Part shown: positions 1 to 10,610 of the stretch, one piece after another | Layout of the letters: each line of letters opens with the position of its first letter | Position numbering within the stretch: position 1 is the stretch's first letter | DNA from: Cardiocondyla obscurior | Lineage: Eukaryota; Arthropoda; Insecta; Hymenoptera; Formicidae | NCBI RefSeq assembly: GCF_019399895.1 | Contig: NC_091868.1 | Span: 1,784,499 to 1,848,498 of the forward strand | Direction of reading: 5' to 3' | DNA: 64,000 nucleotides | Program-made: the position numbers and the translations under genes | The notes under the pieces: model-generated | The model's database searches: none | What the model saw: the letters and a program-made list of their open reading frames with translations, nothing else | Told to the model about the DNA's origin: nothing

Positions 1-58
1 ATTGGTAGCCGTTCGAGGCCGCAAGGATAGCCGCTTCCTGGGTTTCCTCCGTGTGAAT
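1..58 (-). repeat. Possible partial copy of the exon-like module family
   Basis: Read on the minus strand, the first ~58 bases align loosely with the 3' part of the exon-like block at 7667-7771. Shared words on the + strand include GGATA followed by CC, then CTTCCTGGG and TCCTCC in the same order and spacing. The match is imperfect, and the element runs off the window edge, so no splice donor can be checked. It may be a third dispersed copy of the family seen at 7.1-8.1 kb and 34.4-34.9 kb, or a chance resemblance in GC-rich sequence. Confidence 0.3.
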
Positions 59-2479
59 GATTTTGTATACCTAACGTCTCGTCACTACATTTATATTTAC
101 CGTAAATTACATGTTACGTGTAATAATAACAAGCTGCAAAGTGCCTTGTAATGAAACGCACTCTAAATCACATTTACGCGCGCCTACACTATGCCAAAAC
201 GATAAAATGCATTCGTAAACGCTTTACGCTTCGCGTTATATTTGTTTCGCAAAGTTTTACAAGCCCTAAATAAGCGGCTGCAATTTCTTTCGAACCGATA
301 ATTACTGTAGAATTTTTTATTAAATTAATTAAATAAATCAATTAAAATTACTACGGGCGATTAAAACCGCGTTTTAACCCGCGATGCCCTCGACGAACGT
401 TGACATTAACGCGAGGGGGGAAAAAAGAAATTCTTACAATAATTAAATAAGTGTTGAAATCAATTTTACCGGCTCCGTTGAAGTATAGGAGAAGGTTTAT
501 AAATAGAACAAAGCCGTAGCGAGGCTCGCTCGAGCGGCGTAAACTCCACCTGTCGACCGCCTTCTACATTCCGGCACGCAATTTCATTCATTTCGATTCG
601 CATTTAAGTTTTCAGTCGCCAACGCCCGATATAGATCGCGTTATGAATAGTGCAACGTCGTACCCGGGGCGTTCAGCATCGTAGCCCCGCAGAGTATCGT
701 AATTCTCTTTATCGCATCGTGTCTGCAGTCCACCGCTCGCTTATATCAATGCGATACGGACGAACGCAGCCGCGCATACACGCACACGCGCGGCGCACAC
801 GCGTGCACGGGCACAAGGAAAATCGCGACCGGGGGCCGATAAGAAGAAATCCAAGAGCGGCGCGTATCCTTTCGCGTGTACCAAGCCTCTCGCCCTTTTG
901 TAAATAGTGGAGCATTTTATTAAGGGGATTTGCGAAATATTATCTGATCTTTCTTCCGGGAACGAGCGGACAGGTGCTAAGACGTTTTCGAAAAAAATCT
1001 CGTTGATTAAAGAGGCACCTACGCGGATGAGGAGACGTCGCGATTTAATTGAGAAGAATTTCTCGGCGACATTAGAGCTGCAGATATTTACGCGGGATTA
1101 ATTACAGCGCGCGTTGATTTAATGATTCTTGAGGTGGCTTCTCTAATGCGATATCTGCCCTATTTATTGGATGTTATTTCGACATTTTACGCCGCGCATT
1201 GCAAAATCGATGTACGTACAATCGTTCGATTGGGGAGAAAAAAATAGGTGTATCACAATCTAGTGGAAAATTTGCCACTTACGCGCGCACACAGCCGCGT
1301 CTCTTTTTTTGATAAACATATGGCGTATCATCGGTCATTTAGCAATGCACTAATCTCATATTACAACGTGCCGGTTATTTATAAATATGTATCAACGACT
1401 GATTAAAAGTGAAGAATCATCATGACGCCGTATATGTCAGGTCGCGGTTTTCTAGAATACTTGTGATGAATATTCGTTGCACAGTAGACTAAAAATAACG
1501 ACGGCATTATTCGTTCGAAAGATAATTTCAGATTTAATCTGCATACGCCTGCCTCATTTATTTACTAATTAATTTGATAGCTCGTTAATGGAGATATTTA
1601 CAACAACTTTCAAGCTAGCTCGTTAAAAATGTTCAAGTATTTTGATGCCGCAGATTGACATTCTGTTTATTAAAAAAAAAATAAATAAAAATAAAATAAA
1701 ATAAAGCAAGATTGCAACTTATAATTTGTACATTTTTTTTTTTTTGCGTGATATATATGGCATGAGAATACGTTGAATATATAATGGAAGAAACATCATA
1801 TTCTGCTTTGCGCTTAAGGCTCGCGAGAACTTAATCGAACTTTAGTAATAGCAGACGTTTGACATGCAGCTCTATTTCTGTAACAAGGAACCAACGTACT
1901 TCACCCGCCTTTTAATGGTGATAGAAAATCATTTCTCTCCCGAGTCGCGAGCACTTTGCACCGAGCCGTTGATTTACATAAACTTCTAGCGCGAAGAAAG
2001 AGAACAAGACGCGAACTACCTTATTACCCGCTTCCATCTGCCAGCCGCGTTAAATCAGGAAAATGAGCGTGGCATCTAATTTCCTCGAGGGCAGTGTCGC
2101 CATCACAAAGTTCACATTCGCATTCCGAGTATTTCAAGCTGCGGCGAAACTTATTCCGATGACGTACGAAAGGAAGAAAAAAGATAAAAAAAATCCACGC
2201 AGGAAGTTCGAACCGAGTGCCTTCTTTCAAAAATAGACCGACTGACATGATCAACAAGTGAATAAATAAAAAATTATGTAAATGTTAAGGAGAGAAAAAA
2301 GGCAAAAAAAACTGGTTTTCAGTATTTTTACCGTAAGCGGTTGAAGATAAGTTTCCTCATCTCGTTAATGAAGAAAAGATTTGCGTTTTATTTATTTCAT
2401 TGAAAAAAAAAAAATTAATAAATAAATAAATTAGTAAAAAAAAACGGGAAGAGCTCGATCTTTCCTGAACACTATATCG
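59..2479. other. No gene seen; AT-rich DNA with scattered CpG
   Basis: I see no convincing coding exon. There is an A-rich low-complexity run near 1671-1705 and a T tract near 1731-1745. A TATA-like TTATAAATAG lies at 498-507 and an isolated arthropod-type initiator TCAGTC at 612-617, but their spacing is wrong for one core promoter. The open frames here, such as 907-1101 on +, start on non-ATG codons and have no flanking splice signals. Confidence 0.5.
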
Positions 2480-2740
2480 CTGCGATGTTCTTTCGCGGGT
2501 TTCGCGGAGATGCGGTCGGGAGAAAGATTTTTGCAGCCGCGAATCTTGTCATTTGCAGTTGCCGCGGTTGTTCCCCGATGCGGCCCCGCGGATTCAATAA
2601 GCCGCCGCCGCGCGGCCGGACCCGGTCTTGTCTTCTCGCTCTCCGCCTTGTCGGCGACAACCGCGCGTATCCGCCGCTGGGCTTTACACGCAGGATGTCC
2701 CGTTTAAGAATATAAATGCGGGCTTGTCCCGCGTGCAAGC
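2480..2740 (+). promoter_or_regulatory. Short GC/CpG-rich island with TATA-like box
   Basis: This is a ~260-bp GC-rich patch inside AT-rich DNA, densest at about 2560-2690. At its right edge TATAAATG (2711-2718) is followed by the inverted repeat GCGGG-cttgt-CCCGC (2718-2732). No TCAGT initiator sits about 30 bp downstream of the TATA-like word, so promoter function is only possible. Both strands are open here, as expected from base composition. Confidence 0.2.
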
Positions 2741-5700
2741 GCATATCCTTCGTCGAGGAAACGTTTTTTTCACGGGACACGTGTAGTATAACGAGCAACA
2801 AGCGCGTACATATCCCGTCTCATTATTCCGACAATCACGCGATCGGTACGAATTTTTGCTTCGCTTTAATGCCGGGTAATTATTACTAGGTAATTAGCTC
2901 TCTTAATGCGTCGGACAACGGCTATTTAATTATATTTAATTTTCAAAGCGAGATACCGAGTTATTTCACGTTTCATTTGATTAGCTGCTTGGGAACTCGG
3001 TTGCTAGTTTTATTTTCGGATCGAACGTCAAACGATAGCCTTTGCGTTAAATCTCGATGCGCATAACGGTGAAAGAGACGATCAACATACGCGTGCATTT
3101 TTTTCCCATAATGGAAGGCGCACTTGTCAGCGAGACTGTACCTTGCCCAAGTCGCTTTGAAAGCCCGTGTTCGTGCTCGATTGTGTCGGTGAGGAGCTCG
3201 CGTGTGAGACTTAATTTGTGGTTTTTGTGACGTGCGCACGTACGCGCAAGCACACGAGCAACGACGACGGCGCGGCGCGCGTGTGAATGGACCGAGGGAC
3301 TCACCTTGAAAAGGAGTGAGTATCGAAAGAGAGTCTTGTGCGTGCCGCTCCGGTCAGCACCGCAATGTAACGTGTGCGACATATACACGCACCGCGGCCG
3401 TTGGACGCGAAGCGAACGAGATGCATTTTTACAGACGCGAAACCGTTAGAGAACACCATTGTGGTAGACGGCGATTAAAAGTGCGACTAGACTACTGCCA
3501 GATCACCGCCAGACGATCGATCGTCCCGATGACCAAGGGATTTTAAACGTTACCGTCTTCAAGCTGGCCTATTATCGAATCGCGGACAGAGAATTCAATT
3601 CCAACCTCAATTTTTATATAAAGATACGCAAATATACGACAGATTTATAAAATCTCAAGTTTCTATTTTTTTTTTTCTTTAAAATACTTTTCACTTTAGT
3701 AATAAATTTAAAAATAAATTAAATAAATCGAGAAGAGGTATACCGGCTCAGAATTATTGAGGCGCAGACTGCAGGGAAATGTGATTACTTTCGAGGGTAA
3801 TAAAAGTCGCGATAAGGCTTACTCCCGATCGCGAGGATAATAATGTGCACGAACGTATCGCCTGTCGTCCGCGAAAATGCGAGCGGTATCTTTTACGACG
3901 TGATGCGCGCGCCAAGCGGGATTTACACTCCGATACGGGAAGACGCGGGATGTAAATTGCGAAGGAATTAGCGGACGCGGTAAGCAGATCGTCCGCGAGT
4001 ATACCAGTTCGTTACGCGCTTATGTGTATCGGGCTCGTATTTCTCGGTGCCGTATGGGTATCTCCGTAATACGTCACGCTCCGTCGGTTTTTTATCAGAT
4101 CGAAAATACTTTCGCCTATCGTCTATTCTTCCGCCGGTGAAAACGCAGACGACGCGCCGGCACGCTCATCAGAGCAAGAAAGAGTTGAAAAATTGTACGT
4201 GACGGCCGTTTTCGCTAACACCGGCCCGCCCTTTGTAACGACTCGCCGTGAAAGTACCATGTAGAAAAGCACGTTACACATACGCATAATCCTGTTTTAT
4301 AGAAAAAATATATATATATATATACATTCCGGATTCCGTGAGGGATCGCCGCGACGCGCGGCGGGGCCGAGCGTTAGGTATTCAGGAAAGCGCGCGGTTC
4401 ATAGGAAGTCTGCTACGTGACGGCGATGTCAACCCGGGGCGAAGAAACGAGAAATGATAATAAAAAGAAAAAGAAAAAAAGAAACGAGGGAGAAGAGCGC
4501 AGTGGAAAGAAACGACGATCAAGAGGCGACGAGACGTTCGGCTCGTTCTGTCTCTTGCATATGTAATGCATCCTTAAGGAACTTTTTGCTCCCGCTCGAG
4601 CGCTGCACGCTGCCTACAATTCCCGCTTTTTAAACGAAAAAACAATCACGCTGAAAATGCGTATTTTAATGTTGTGTGTATTTTTTTTTTTTTTTTTTTT
4701 TAACTAGTACGACGTGATCCTGTTCCCAATGCGATAACTACCTACACCGTTTTGTTTTGCTTTCTTAATTATTACCTTTGTCACTTTTTCCCTAACGTCG
4801 TTGCAACAGATAAAATAGATTTCTTTCCTGCATTGTATCGTCACGCTAATGTTTCGAAAATTATCACTTAGCCTTAACTAATTTTAAACAAAGTTTTGCA
4901 ACGGAATCGTCGGGATTGCAAAAATATTAAATGAACGACTGATAATTTTCAAAGGCAAAGTGACGTCATGGCCGACGCCAACGAGGGTTGGTACATTATG
5001 ACAAGAAGGGACCATTTGACCCCACTCATTGTTTCTAATCCCACAATAAATTGAAGCAGCTGTACCGGCAATTGATACAAATTTACGTACAGTCTGGCTC
5101 ATAAGGCACAGATCTTACTTGTTACGATGCTGCTGCAACTTGGTCTCCGCGCGCATGACGCTTTTATCAAATTGTATTCTGTTCTGTATTTTACGTATAA
5201 ATTATCTCTTCGATTATGACGAATCATGAGCTATTAAGAACAATATAAATCATAGCTTTTATATCAGCGAATATAAAAAGCGCGAGCCGCAATTGTTGAT
5301 ACCGCATAAAAATGTCCGTCGAGAAAATGAAGATGTATAATACGCTTCTCGCGATAATATTTATTAACCCATCGTTTCGCGATAAAGTACAGAACAGCTT
5401 ACAAGTACACGGAACACTCGATGAGCAAAACGATAGCAATATCGCAAACGCGGGGGTGCAGAAGAACTTGATTTTTGTTGCAGACGCCACCATGGCAGTT
5501 CCTGCCATACATCCGCGGCAAAGATAACGGATTGACGTAGGCGAGCCGCGCGATAACACGACCGTTGATGCTTATTTTTTTTTTTTTTTTTTTTTTTGCG
5601 GAGTCGGTTGAAAAGTTATCGGACAGCCTCCGAAGAGGTCAAGCTATAGTTCGACGTGGCTTATACAATCGCTACTCTTATTCTATACGCGGAGGATAAT

Positions 5701-7112
5701 CCTGCAATGTGTGCTGTCGCCTGCCTTGTTGTAAAATGTCAGAAAAGTCCGACGCAAGAATGTACCGCATAAGTATTTATATCGCTATTTCAATTCACGT
5801 AACGTACACAATATATGTGTAGTCTCGAGATATCTACATATAACTTTTTAATTGCTTTGCAATTTCGCGTCGCGCAATTAGTGCTTTCAGTTTTTACATG
5901 TAATTTGTTATTTAAAAAAAAAAATTGTTTTTTAATATACTTTGTGCAATTTATACGCGTATAAATCTGAGAAAATACGATAATGTTCTCGGAGGATATT
6001 TTAATATATCTGACTCGTCTTCAATCCGGCTTCGTGCTGCCGGTCATTATTTATTTTTACTCCTCTCGAAACAACTTCGGCGTCGGATTGATTACACGTT
6101 GCATCCATTGCAGGAAGCTTTGTTTGCATGGAACTCTCGCGGTTAGTTAATCGCCGAGCGATGACGACACGCGATTTATCGTGCACGTATAATTACAACT
6201 CGCGGTAGAAACGGCATCGGTCTGCTTTAACGGGGGATCAGTCGATTATGTCGGTTGGTGTTATTCAAATTAATTTTGCGATAACCGAAGATAACCCCTT
6301 GTAGACAAGATAACGCACGTTACAGAAAATCAAGGAAGGCTATGTTTGCCTTTCAATCTTTCTGTACATCTTATGTGAAAATTGTAAACGCCACGGAATA
6401 TATTGTTTGACGCGTGAGCTTGATAAACGTGATGATTTATTTTATATTGTTTCATACCTAAGTTACTCCTCTTATTTTATTTAGCAATTAATGTAAGAGT
6501 TCGAGACATTTTTTTATTGAACCAACGCTCGATTTTTCAGAAGCTGAAACCGAGCGATTGACCGTTCAACGAGTTTTCGATCCGCAATTACGAAGATGTT
6601 GGGGATAATAACGTGGGAAGAGAGTCGTCGAGGGGCGCGCTCGCGGAAAATAAGTTCACGCGATCCTGGCTGTTTCCGGGGCGCGAAAATTAATTAACCT
6701 GCCACCTGTGATCTCGCACAAGGAAACGTGAACGGCGCTCAGACGGTCACTGACTAATTTCAGCCGTCGTAAATTACGTACTGAGCCGCGATACAGTGTC
6801 ATACGTCGAATCATCCGCGCGCGGTAGGGATTTACGCAACCTACGGGATAAGATGGGATAAAAGCGTGATAGCTAGGAGTTTATCAATGGCCTGGCATCG
6901 AGGAAGCTTCTCTCTAGCAAGGCGTGCGTCAAGATTGCACGAGAAAGGCGAGAACCTTTGATCCGGGCGTTTCAGCTCGGAAAGAATTTCGCGGACTCAT
7001 CGCGCCTCTCGCAAACTCGTATTTATACGCGAAAGATTGTTTTCTAACAATAAATTCGGTCTCGCAATAATCCCAGAAACGTATGTTTCCAAAAATAAAT
7101 TTTGTGACTTAC
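2741..7112. other. No gene seen; mixed AT-rich and CpG-containing DNA
   Basis: There is no supported exon. Visible elements are an (AT)n microsatellite at about 4308-4324, T tracts at 4681-4701 (21 nt) and 5575-5597 (23 nt), and a GC-rich patch at 3150-3450 with a minus-strand donor-like CAAG/GTGAGT near 3306. On the + strand near 5482 a T-rich acceptor-like tract is followed by a good Kozak ATG, but the frame closes after 11 codons (see findings). Open frames on both strands at 4884-5102 and 5224-5559 are not recognisable. Confidence 0.5.
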
Positions 7113-7155
7113 CGATCGGCATGAACACAGCGGAGTTGTAGATTTCTGGCGTTGG
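7113..7155 (-). other. Exon-like block d (43 nt) with acceptor and donor
   Basis: On the minus strand the block is preceded by TTTATGTTACAG (exon begins at 7155) and ends at ATCG/GTAAGTC (exon ends at 7113). All three frames are open; one reads PTPEIYNSAVFMPI. The related block at 34390-34423 has the same acceptor word (ATGTTACAG), a shared AACTCCGC core and a good donor, and its length differs by 9 nt, a multiple of three. The donor would splice to something left of 7113 that I cannot identify. Coding status is unknown. Confidence 0.4.
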
Positions 7156-7271
7156 CTGTAACATAAAATAAAATATATTATTGTAAATATATAAATTGGT
7201 TCATAAAATAAAATAAAAAAAAAAGGCAAAAGTTTTTATTTAATATTTTATTTTAAAAAATGTATATCTAC

Positions 7272-7564
7272 CTAAGAGTTGCTCCGCCGATGCAGGATGC
7301 CCATCCCGGGCCTGCTCCTCCTCTCAGATGGGACGTGACGAGCCATCCTTCCGCGCACATGTCACTCGCGACCGCGTCCGGGTGAAGTTAAAATCCCGAA
7401 AATTACTTAACAAATTTTTCGACACTCCCGTATTTAAAAAAATCGTAAAAAAACGCCCGGTAACTATCGGCAGCCCCGAACGACCGACGAACCGGCTGCA
7501 GTTCGTATAATTTCGAATCGGCGAGCGGCACTGAGCGATGCGACGCAGCGGAGTTTCTCTTGAC
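7272..7564 (-). other. Exon-like block c (293 nt) with acceptor and donor
   Basis: The minus-strand acceptor is a T-rich tract ending TTTGTTTCAG (exon begins at 7564). The donor is CTTAG/GTAGAT (exon ends at 7272). The block is GC-rich between AT-rich gaps of 102 bp and 116 bp, both normal short insect intron sizes. It shares three ordered anchors with block 34632-34948: GTTGCTCCGCCGA near 7278, CGACACTCCCG at 7420-7430, and a 22-bp stretch at 7485-7506 matching 34804-34825 at 21 of 22 positions. No frame is open throughout: frame 1 closes after about 50 codons and frame 2 after about 80, just before a Glu-rich stretch. It may be non-coding or a terminal coding exon. Confidence 0.4.
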
Positions 7565-7666
7565 CTGAAACAAAAAAATAAAACAATTATTTAATAGATA
7601 TTAAATTTAATTAAATGAAAAATTAAAAAACTTTATTAAAAATTCAAAGAAAAAATTGATATATAC

Positions 7667-7771
7667 CCATGGGTTGCTCCGCCGGGGCAGGATACCCTTC
7701 CTGGGCCTCCTCCTCCTCTCAGGATGTCCGCGGGATGTCGTGGTGGTCCTTCTTCGATGGTGGAATATTAT
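7667..7771 (-). other. Exon-like block b (105 nt) with acceptor and donor
   Basis: The minus-strand acceptor is CTTTTTGTTACAG (exon begins at 7771). The donor is CATGG/GTATAT (exon ends at 7667), weaker than its neighbours. The 3' half repeats the module at 7276-7330: on the + strand both read TTGCTCCGCCG, then GCAGGAT, then a CTCCTCCTCTCAG run. Read in the Glu-rich frame, each carries a TGA immediately before the run of GAG codons. The upstream gap (7772-7845) is 74 bp and the downstream gap 102 bp. Confidence 0.35.
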
Positions 7772-7845
7772 CTGTAACAAAAAGATTGAAGTGAATATTC
7801 TATTCCGTTCGATGTGTTATTCAGGGCGTATTGTTTTTATCTTAC

Positions 7846-8158
7846 CGCGCCCGTGTTTTGGTGCGGGTGACCGAACGTAAATACCAGCGCTAGCAAAGCT
7901 AGCGGCGTACCGTCTCCCTTCCCTGCTCCCCGCGCTCCCCGTGCCTACCGCCGTTGACTCCCGAACCTACGCAATGCGAAGCAGCGGCTGACTGCCGCTA
8001 GCGACCCGTCCCCCTTTCCCCGTGCTCCTCGAGGTTCCTCCGCCGATGTAGGATAGATGGGACGTGTCGAATGATCCACAAAAATCACTTGTTCGGATCG
8101 GATTGGGAATCTTAGCCACGACGAAGACGTGCGAGATGCGGATCTCACACTCTAACAA
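7846..8158 (-). other. Exon-like block a with strong donor; diverged module copy inside
   Basis: The block ends on the minus strand at a good donor, GCGCG/GTAAGATAA (exon ends at 7846); its 5' limit is not defined. The + strand at 8034-8080 carries another module copy. It shares CTCCGCCGATG and the 12-mer AGATGGGACGTG (8055-8066, also at 7326-7337) with the module at 7276, but lacks about 28 intervening bases. A 63-codon minus frame runs over 7967-8158. The small inverted repeat CGCTAG/CTAGCG is near 7890. I do not recognise the product. Confidence 0.3.
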
Positions 8159-8830
8159 TGGCGGTTACCGGAACTTGCTGAGTGCCGCTGAAGGAGGTGA
8201 CGAGCGAGGCGGGTTGGTAACGCAAACCACGCGGCGCAACTTAAGTCGAACGCTCCGTGCGCTGCGTCCGCCGTAACCTTGTCGTTCCGGAGCACTTTTT
8301 CGAGGCACAAAATAAAGTCCGGAGCGATGAGTGGAGTAGCACACGAGTACGGAAAATGTTCGTTCGTCCCCGAGTTGACGACGTCGACGCGTATTCGTAC
8401 GCGGAAATGTTCTATTCGCGGTCGAAAATAGGTACGCGGAAATGCGGAGCGATCAGCAATACGTGCTCGCGCCCGAAGCTCCGCAAGAACTCTGACGATG
8501 GCGGTCACCGGAACTCGCTGAAGAAGATCGCGAGTAACGCGGGTTGGTACTGCCGGACGCACAGCACAATTCAGGTCGGACGCTTCGCGCGCGCTGCGTC
8601 CGCCATGTCCTTGTCGTTCCGGAGCACTTTTTCGACGCACAAAACGAAGTGCGGAACGATGAGTAGAGTAGCACACGAGTACGGAAAATGTTCGTTCGTC
8701 CCCGAGTCGACGACGTCGACGCGTATTCGTACGCGGAAATGTTCTACTCGCGGCCGAAAATACGCGGAAATGCGGAGCGATCAGCACACGTGCTCGCGCC
8801 CGAAGCTCCGCAATAAGATTGACTCATCGT
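8155..8830. repeat. Diverged tandem duplication, period about 327-340 bp
   Basis: Two head-to-tail copies are visible. ATGGCGGTTACCGGAACT at 8158-8175 recurs as ATGGCGGTCACCGGAACT at 8498-8515. GCTGCGTCCGCC at 8261 recurs at 8593. GTTCGTCCCCGAG and the following GACGACGTCGACGC recur at about the same offset. CCCGAAGCTCCGCAA at 8472 recurs at 8799. Spacing falls from 340 to 327 bp because of small indels. The array is GC/CpG-rich and open on both strands (minus 8152-8787, 211 codons; plus 8257-8853, 198 codons). Neither protein resembles a family I know, and the dual openness points to composition, not coding. Confidence 0.85.
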
Positions 8831-9019
8831 TACAGATTTCGGCACTTGAATAGATAGATTTCGTGGCGGAATAAAGAACGATATAGGTACACGACGACGA
8901 GAACGCGGATACCTCGACATCTTCGTCTCGAAATTTCTGTGGCTCCACGTGGCTGGCTCATCTCCATGTTCGCAGCAGAATCACGCAGGCCCGTTGCGAG
9001 CTCGCGATCAGGCGATCGA

Positions 9020-9110
9020 TAGCGCGCTGTGATTGGTCGGCGCGCTAGGGACTTCTTTCACCTCCCCGCGCTCCCCGCTCCCGAGCGCTGTGCAGGTGAA
9101 ACGCGGGAAA
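9020..9110 (-). promoter_or_regulatory. Possible GC-rich promoter for the minus-strand unit
   Basis: The segment is GC-rich with a CCAAT box on the minus strand (ATTGG on + at 9032-9036). It is bounded on its right by AT-rich DNA beginning with TTTAAATATAT on the minus strand (near 9141-9150). The C-rich string CCCGCGCTCCCCG, also seen near 7925-7940, recurs at about 9065. No TCAGT initiator is visible at the expected place. Confidence 0.2.
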
Positions 9111-9150
9111 TTCGCGACGACTGCCTTTGCCAGAACATATATTTAAAACC

Positions 9151-10400
9151 CAATTACATTAATTGTCAACTATTACCTACGTAAAATAAATGTACATAAA
9201 AATGATTTTAATTTTTTTGTTCTTTAATAATGTGTATTGTAATAAAATAAATTAATATAATTAAAAAATGTGGAGTTGATCGAATGCGCTTTCTTTATAC
9301 ACGCGATAACAAGTTTCTTCATTCAATCAGTATGCTAACCGTATTGTAGGGAAAAAGGCCCAGCCAAATGTAGGATAGAAATGACATCAACGGTAACCTT
9401 ACCGAATTGTTTCTTTCTTGGTTTTAGGGTTACGCATTTGAAATTCAAGTTTCTTTATCTCGATGCCAATTAAATCACACCGTCGAAGAAGGTCATTGAA
9501 CTTTGCATCTATCCTTATAAAAGACTTTGCTGAGAGAGCTTCATGCTGAATACATTTTGAGACTGTATAGAATTGACTTAATTTTATCTCTTTTTATATT
9601 TTAATTTGAGCCTAACGGTTTGTTTACAGTTGCATTGTTTCTTCGCGCAACGAGACATTTACATTTCGTAATTTACATTCCTTATCAGCAGGGAATTTCA
9701 AAATTTCTTTTTGTGTCAAGTAGATTAGCGACCTATCGTTGTGAAATATTATTTATACTTTCGTTTCTACAACGCAAGTTTGCGCGTGAAAAGACCGCCG
9801 CGGTTGGAGGTGCTGGAATATTTTTCAGTTACGTCTTTTTAACGTTTCGAGAGGACTCGCGAGTTATGGAAAGCTCGTTGATACAGCTGTGAACTGGCCT
9901 GGCCTGATTCGAGAGTATATCTTTGCATTGTGCCGAGTCGAAAAAGTATCAAAACTTACGGCTCGTTATCAGATACGTGAAAATTCCGAGTTCGCGAGCA
10001 AGGCGACGTGCACCACCAGGAAACGCATCCCGAGCCGGCTTAATAATGAGCCAAACTCGCGTACGAGACGCATGACTCGTGAACATACGTACGCGGCAAG
10101 CGGCAATATAAGTCTGTATCGAATGTCAGGAAGTTGAAAGATTATATTCGCGTCAACTTGCAGCTATGCATCATCTAAGCGAGAAATTAAACGACGCGTA
10201 TTTATAAAATGTACGCGCGAAATTAATTTTTATCTACGACCTGCTCAATTAACTTTTCGCAATTTCTATTATTATTTTACAAACATGGAAATTTACTTTT
10301 TACGCCGTAAGTAAGAAAAGAAGACGTTTATACGTGTACGCGTCCACTTGACGTCTTGAAGCGAGGAGCTGTTATCAGCGGCGTTCATAACTAAAACATC
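9151..10400. other. No gene seen
   Basis: AT-rich DNA runs to about 9780, then mixed sequence. The plus frames at 9620-9892 and 9889-10137 overlap, begin at weak starts, have arginine-rich or random-looking composition, and lack supporting splice sites. Confidence 0.5.
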
Positions 10401-10401
10401 T

Positions 10402-10442
10402 ACATGGCGGGACGGGGTGCCATGTTAAAAGAGCGAGCTCGC
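10402..10442. promoter_or_regulatory. Inverted GCCAT-type sites around a GC box, plus a 10-bp palindrome
   Basis: ACATGGC (10402-10408) and GCCATGT (10419-10425) are perfect inverted arms around the G-rich core GGGACGGGGT, which resembles a KLF/Sp-type GC box. The exact palindrome GCGAGCTCGC follows at 10433-10442. GCCAT is the core bound by Pho/YY1 proteins in insects. The arrangement is visible; binding is inferred. Confidence 0.3.
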
Positions 10443-10558
10443 GAGAACGACGGGCGCTGTCCACCCCTTTCCTCTGATAGCAGAACAAAGGAAATGCATG
10501 AACATGAGTGGCGATAGCGCGAAGCGACTTTCAACTCAGACATGCATGATTCCTCGGG

Positions 10559-10610
10559 TTCTTTTTTTTTTTCTCTTTCTCCCTCCCCCTCCTCCCCATC
10601 CCTCTCCTCC
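10559..10610 (+). repeat. 52-nt polypyrimidine tract
   Basis: Fifty-one of 52 bases are T or C, with a single A at 10598. The tract goes from T-rich to C-rich along its length. Such tracts can adopt triplex forms or act as splice-acceptor tracts, but no good acceptor AG follows directly. Confidence 0.7.

Larger units (their letters stand above)
7113..9040 (-). ncRNA. Candidate multi-exon minus-strand transcript (coding status unknown)
   Basis: Four exon-like blocks (a-d, ending at 7846, 7667, 7272 and 7113) are chained by three introns of 74, 102 and 116 bp. All have minus-strand GT-AG signals and AT/T-rich 3' ends. Upstream, a GC-rich segment at 8830-9110 carries a CCAAT box on the minus strand (9032-9036). 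A Kozak-like AACATGG there starts a 45-codon frame at 8967, crossed by a possible donor CGAG/GTATCC at 8913. The 211-codon minus frame at 8152-8787 lies between. No single frame joins all blocks, so a long non-coding RNA, a decaying gene or a repeat-derived transcript all fit. The splice chain is visible in the sequence; transcription is inferred. Confidence 0.3.

Noticed and set aside
3047..3388. Minus frame with a donor-like CAAG/GTGAGT near 3306
   Set aside because: An isolated donor without acceptor or promoter; the start codon is not ATG-supported and the sequence is unrecognised.
4884..5102. 72-codon minus frame of protein-like look (MSQTVRKFVSIAGTAASIYC)
   Set aside because: No recognised family, no splice or promoter signals; length is within chance.
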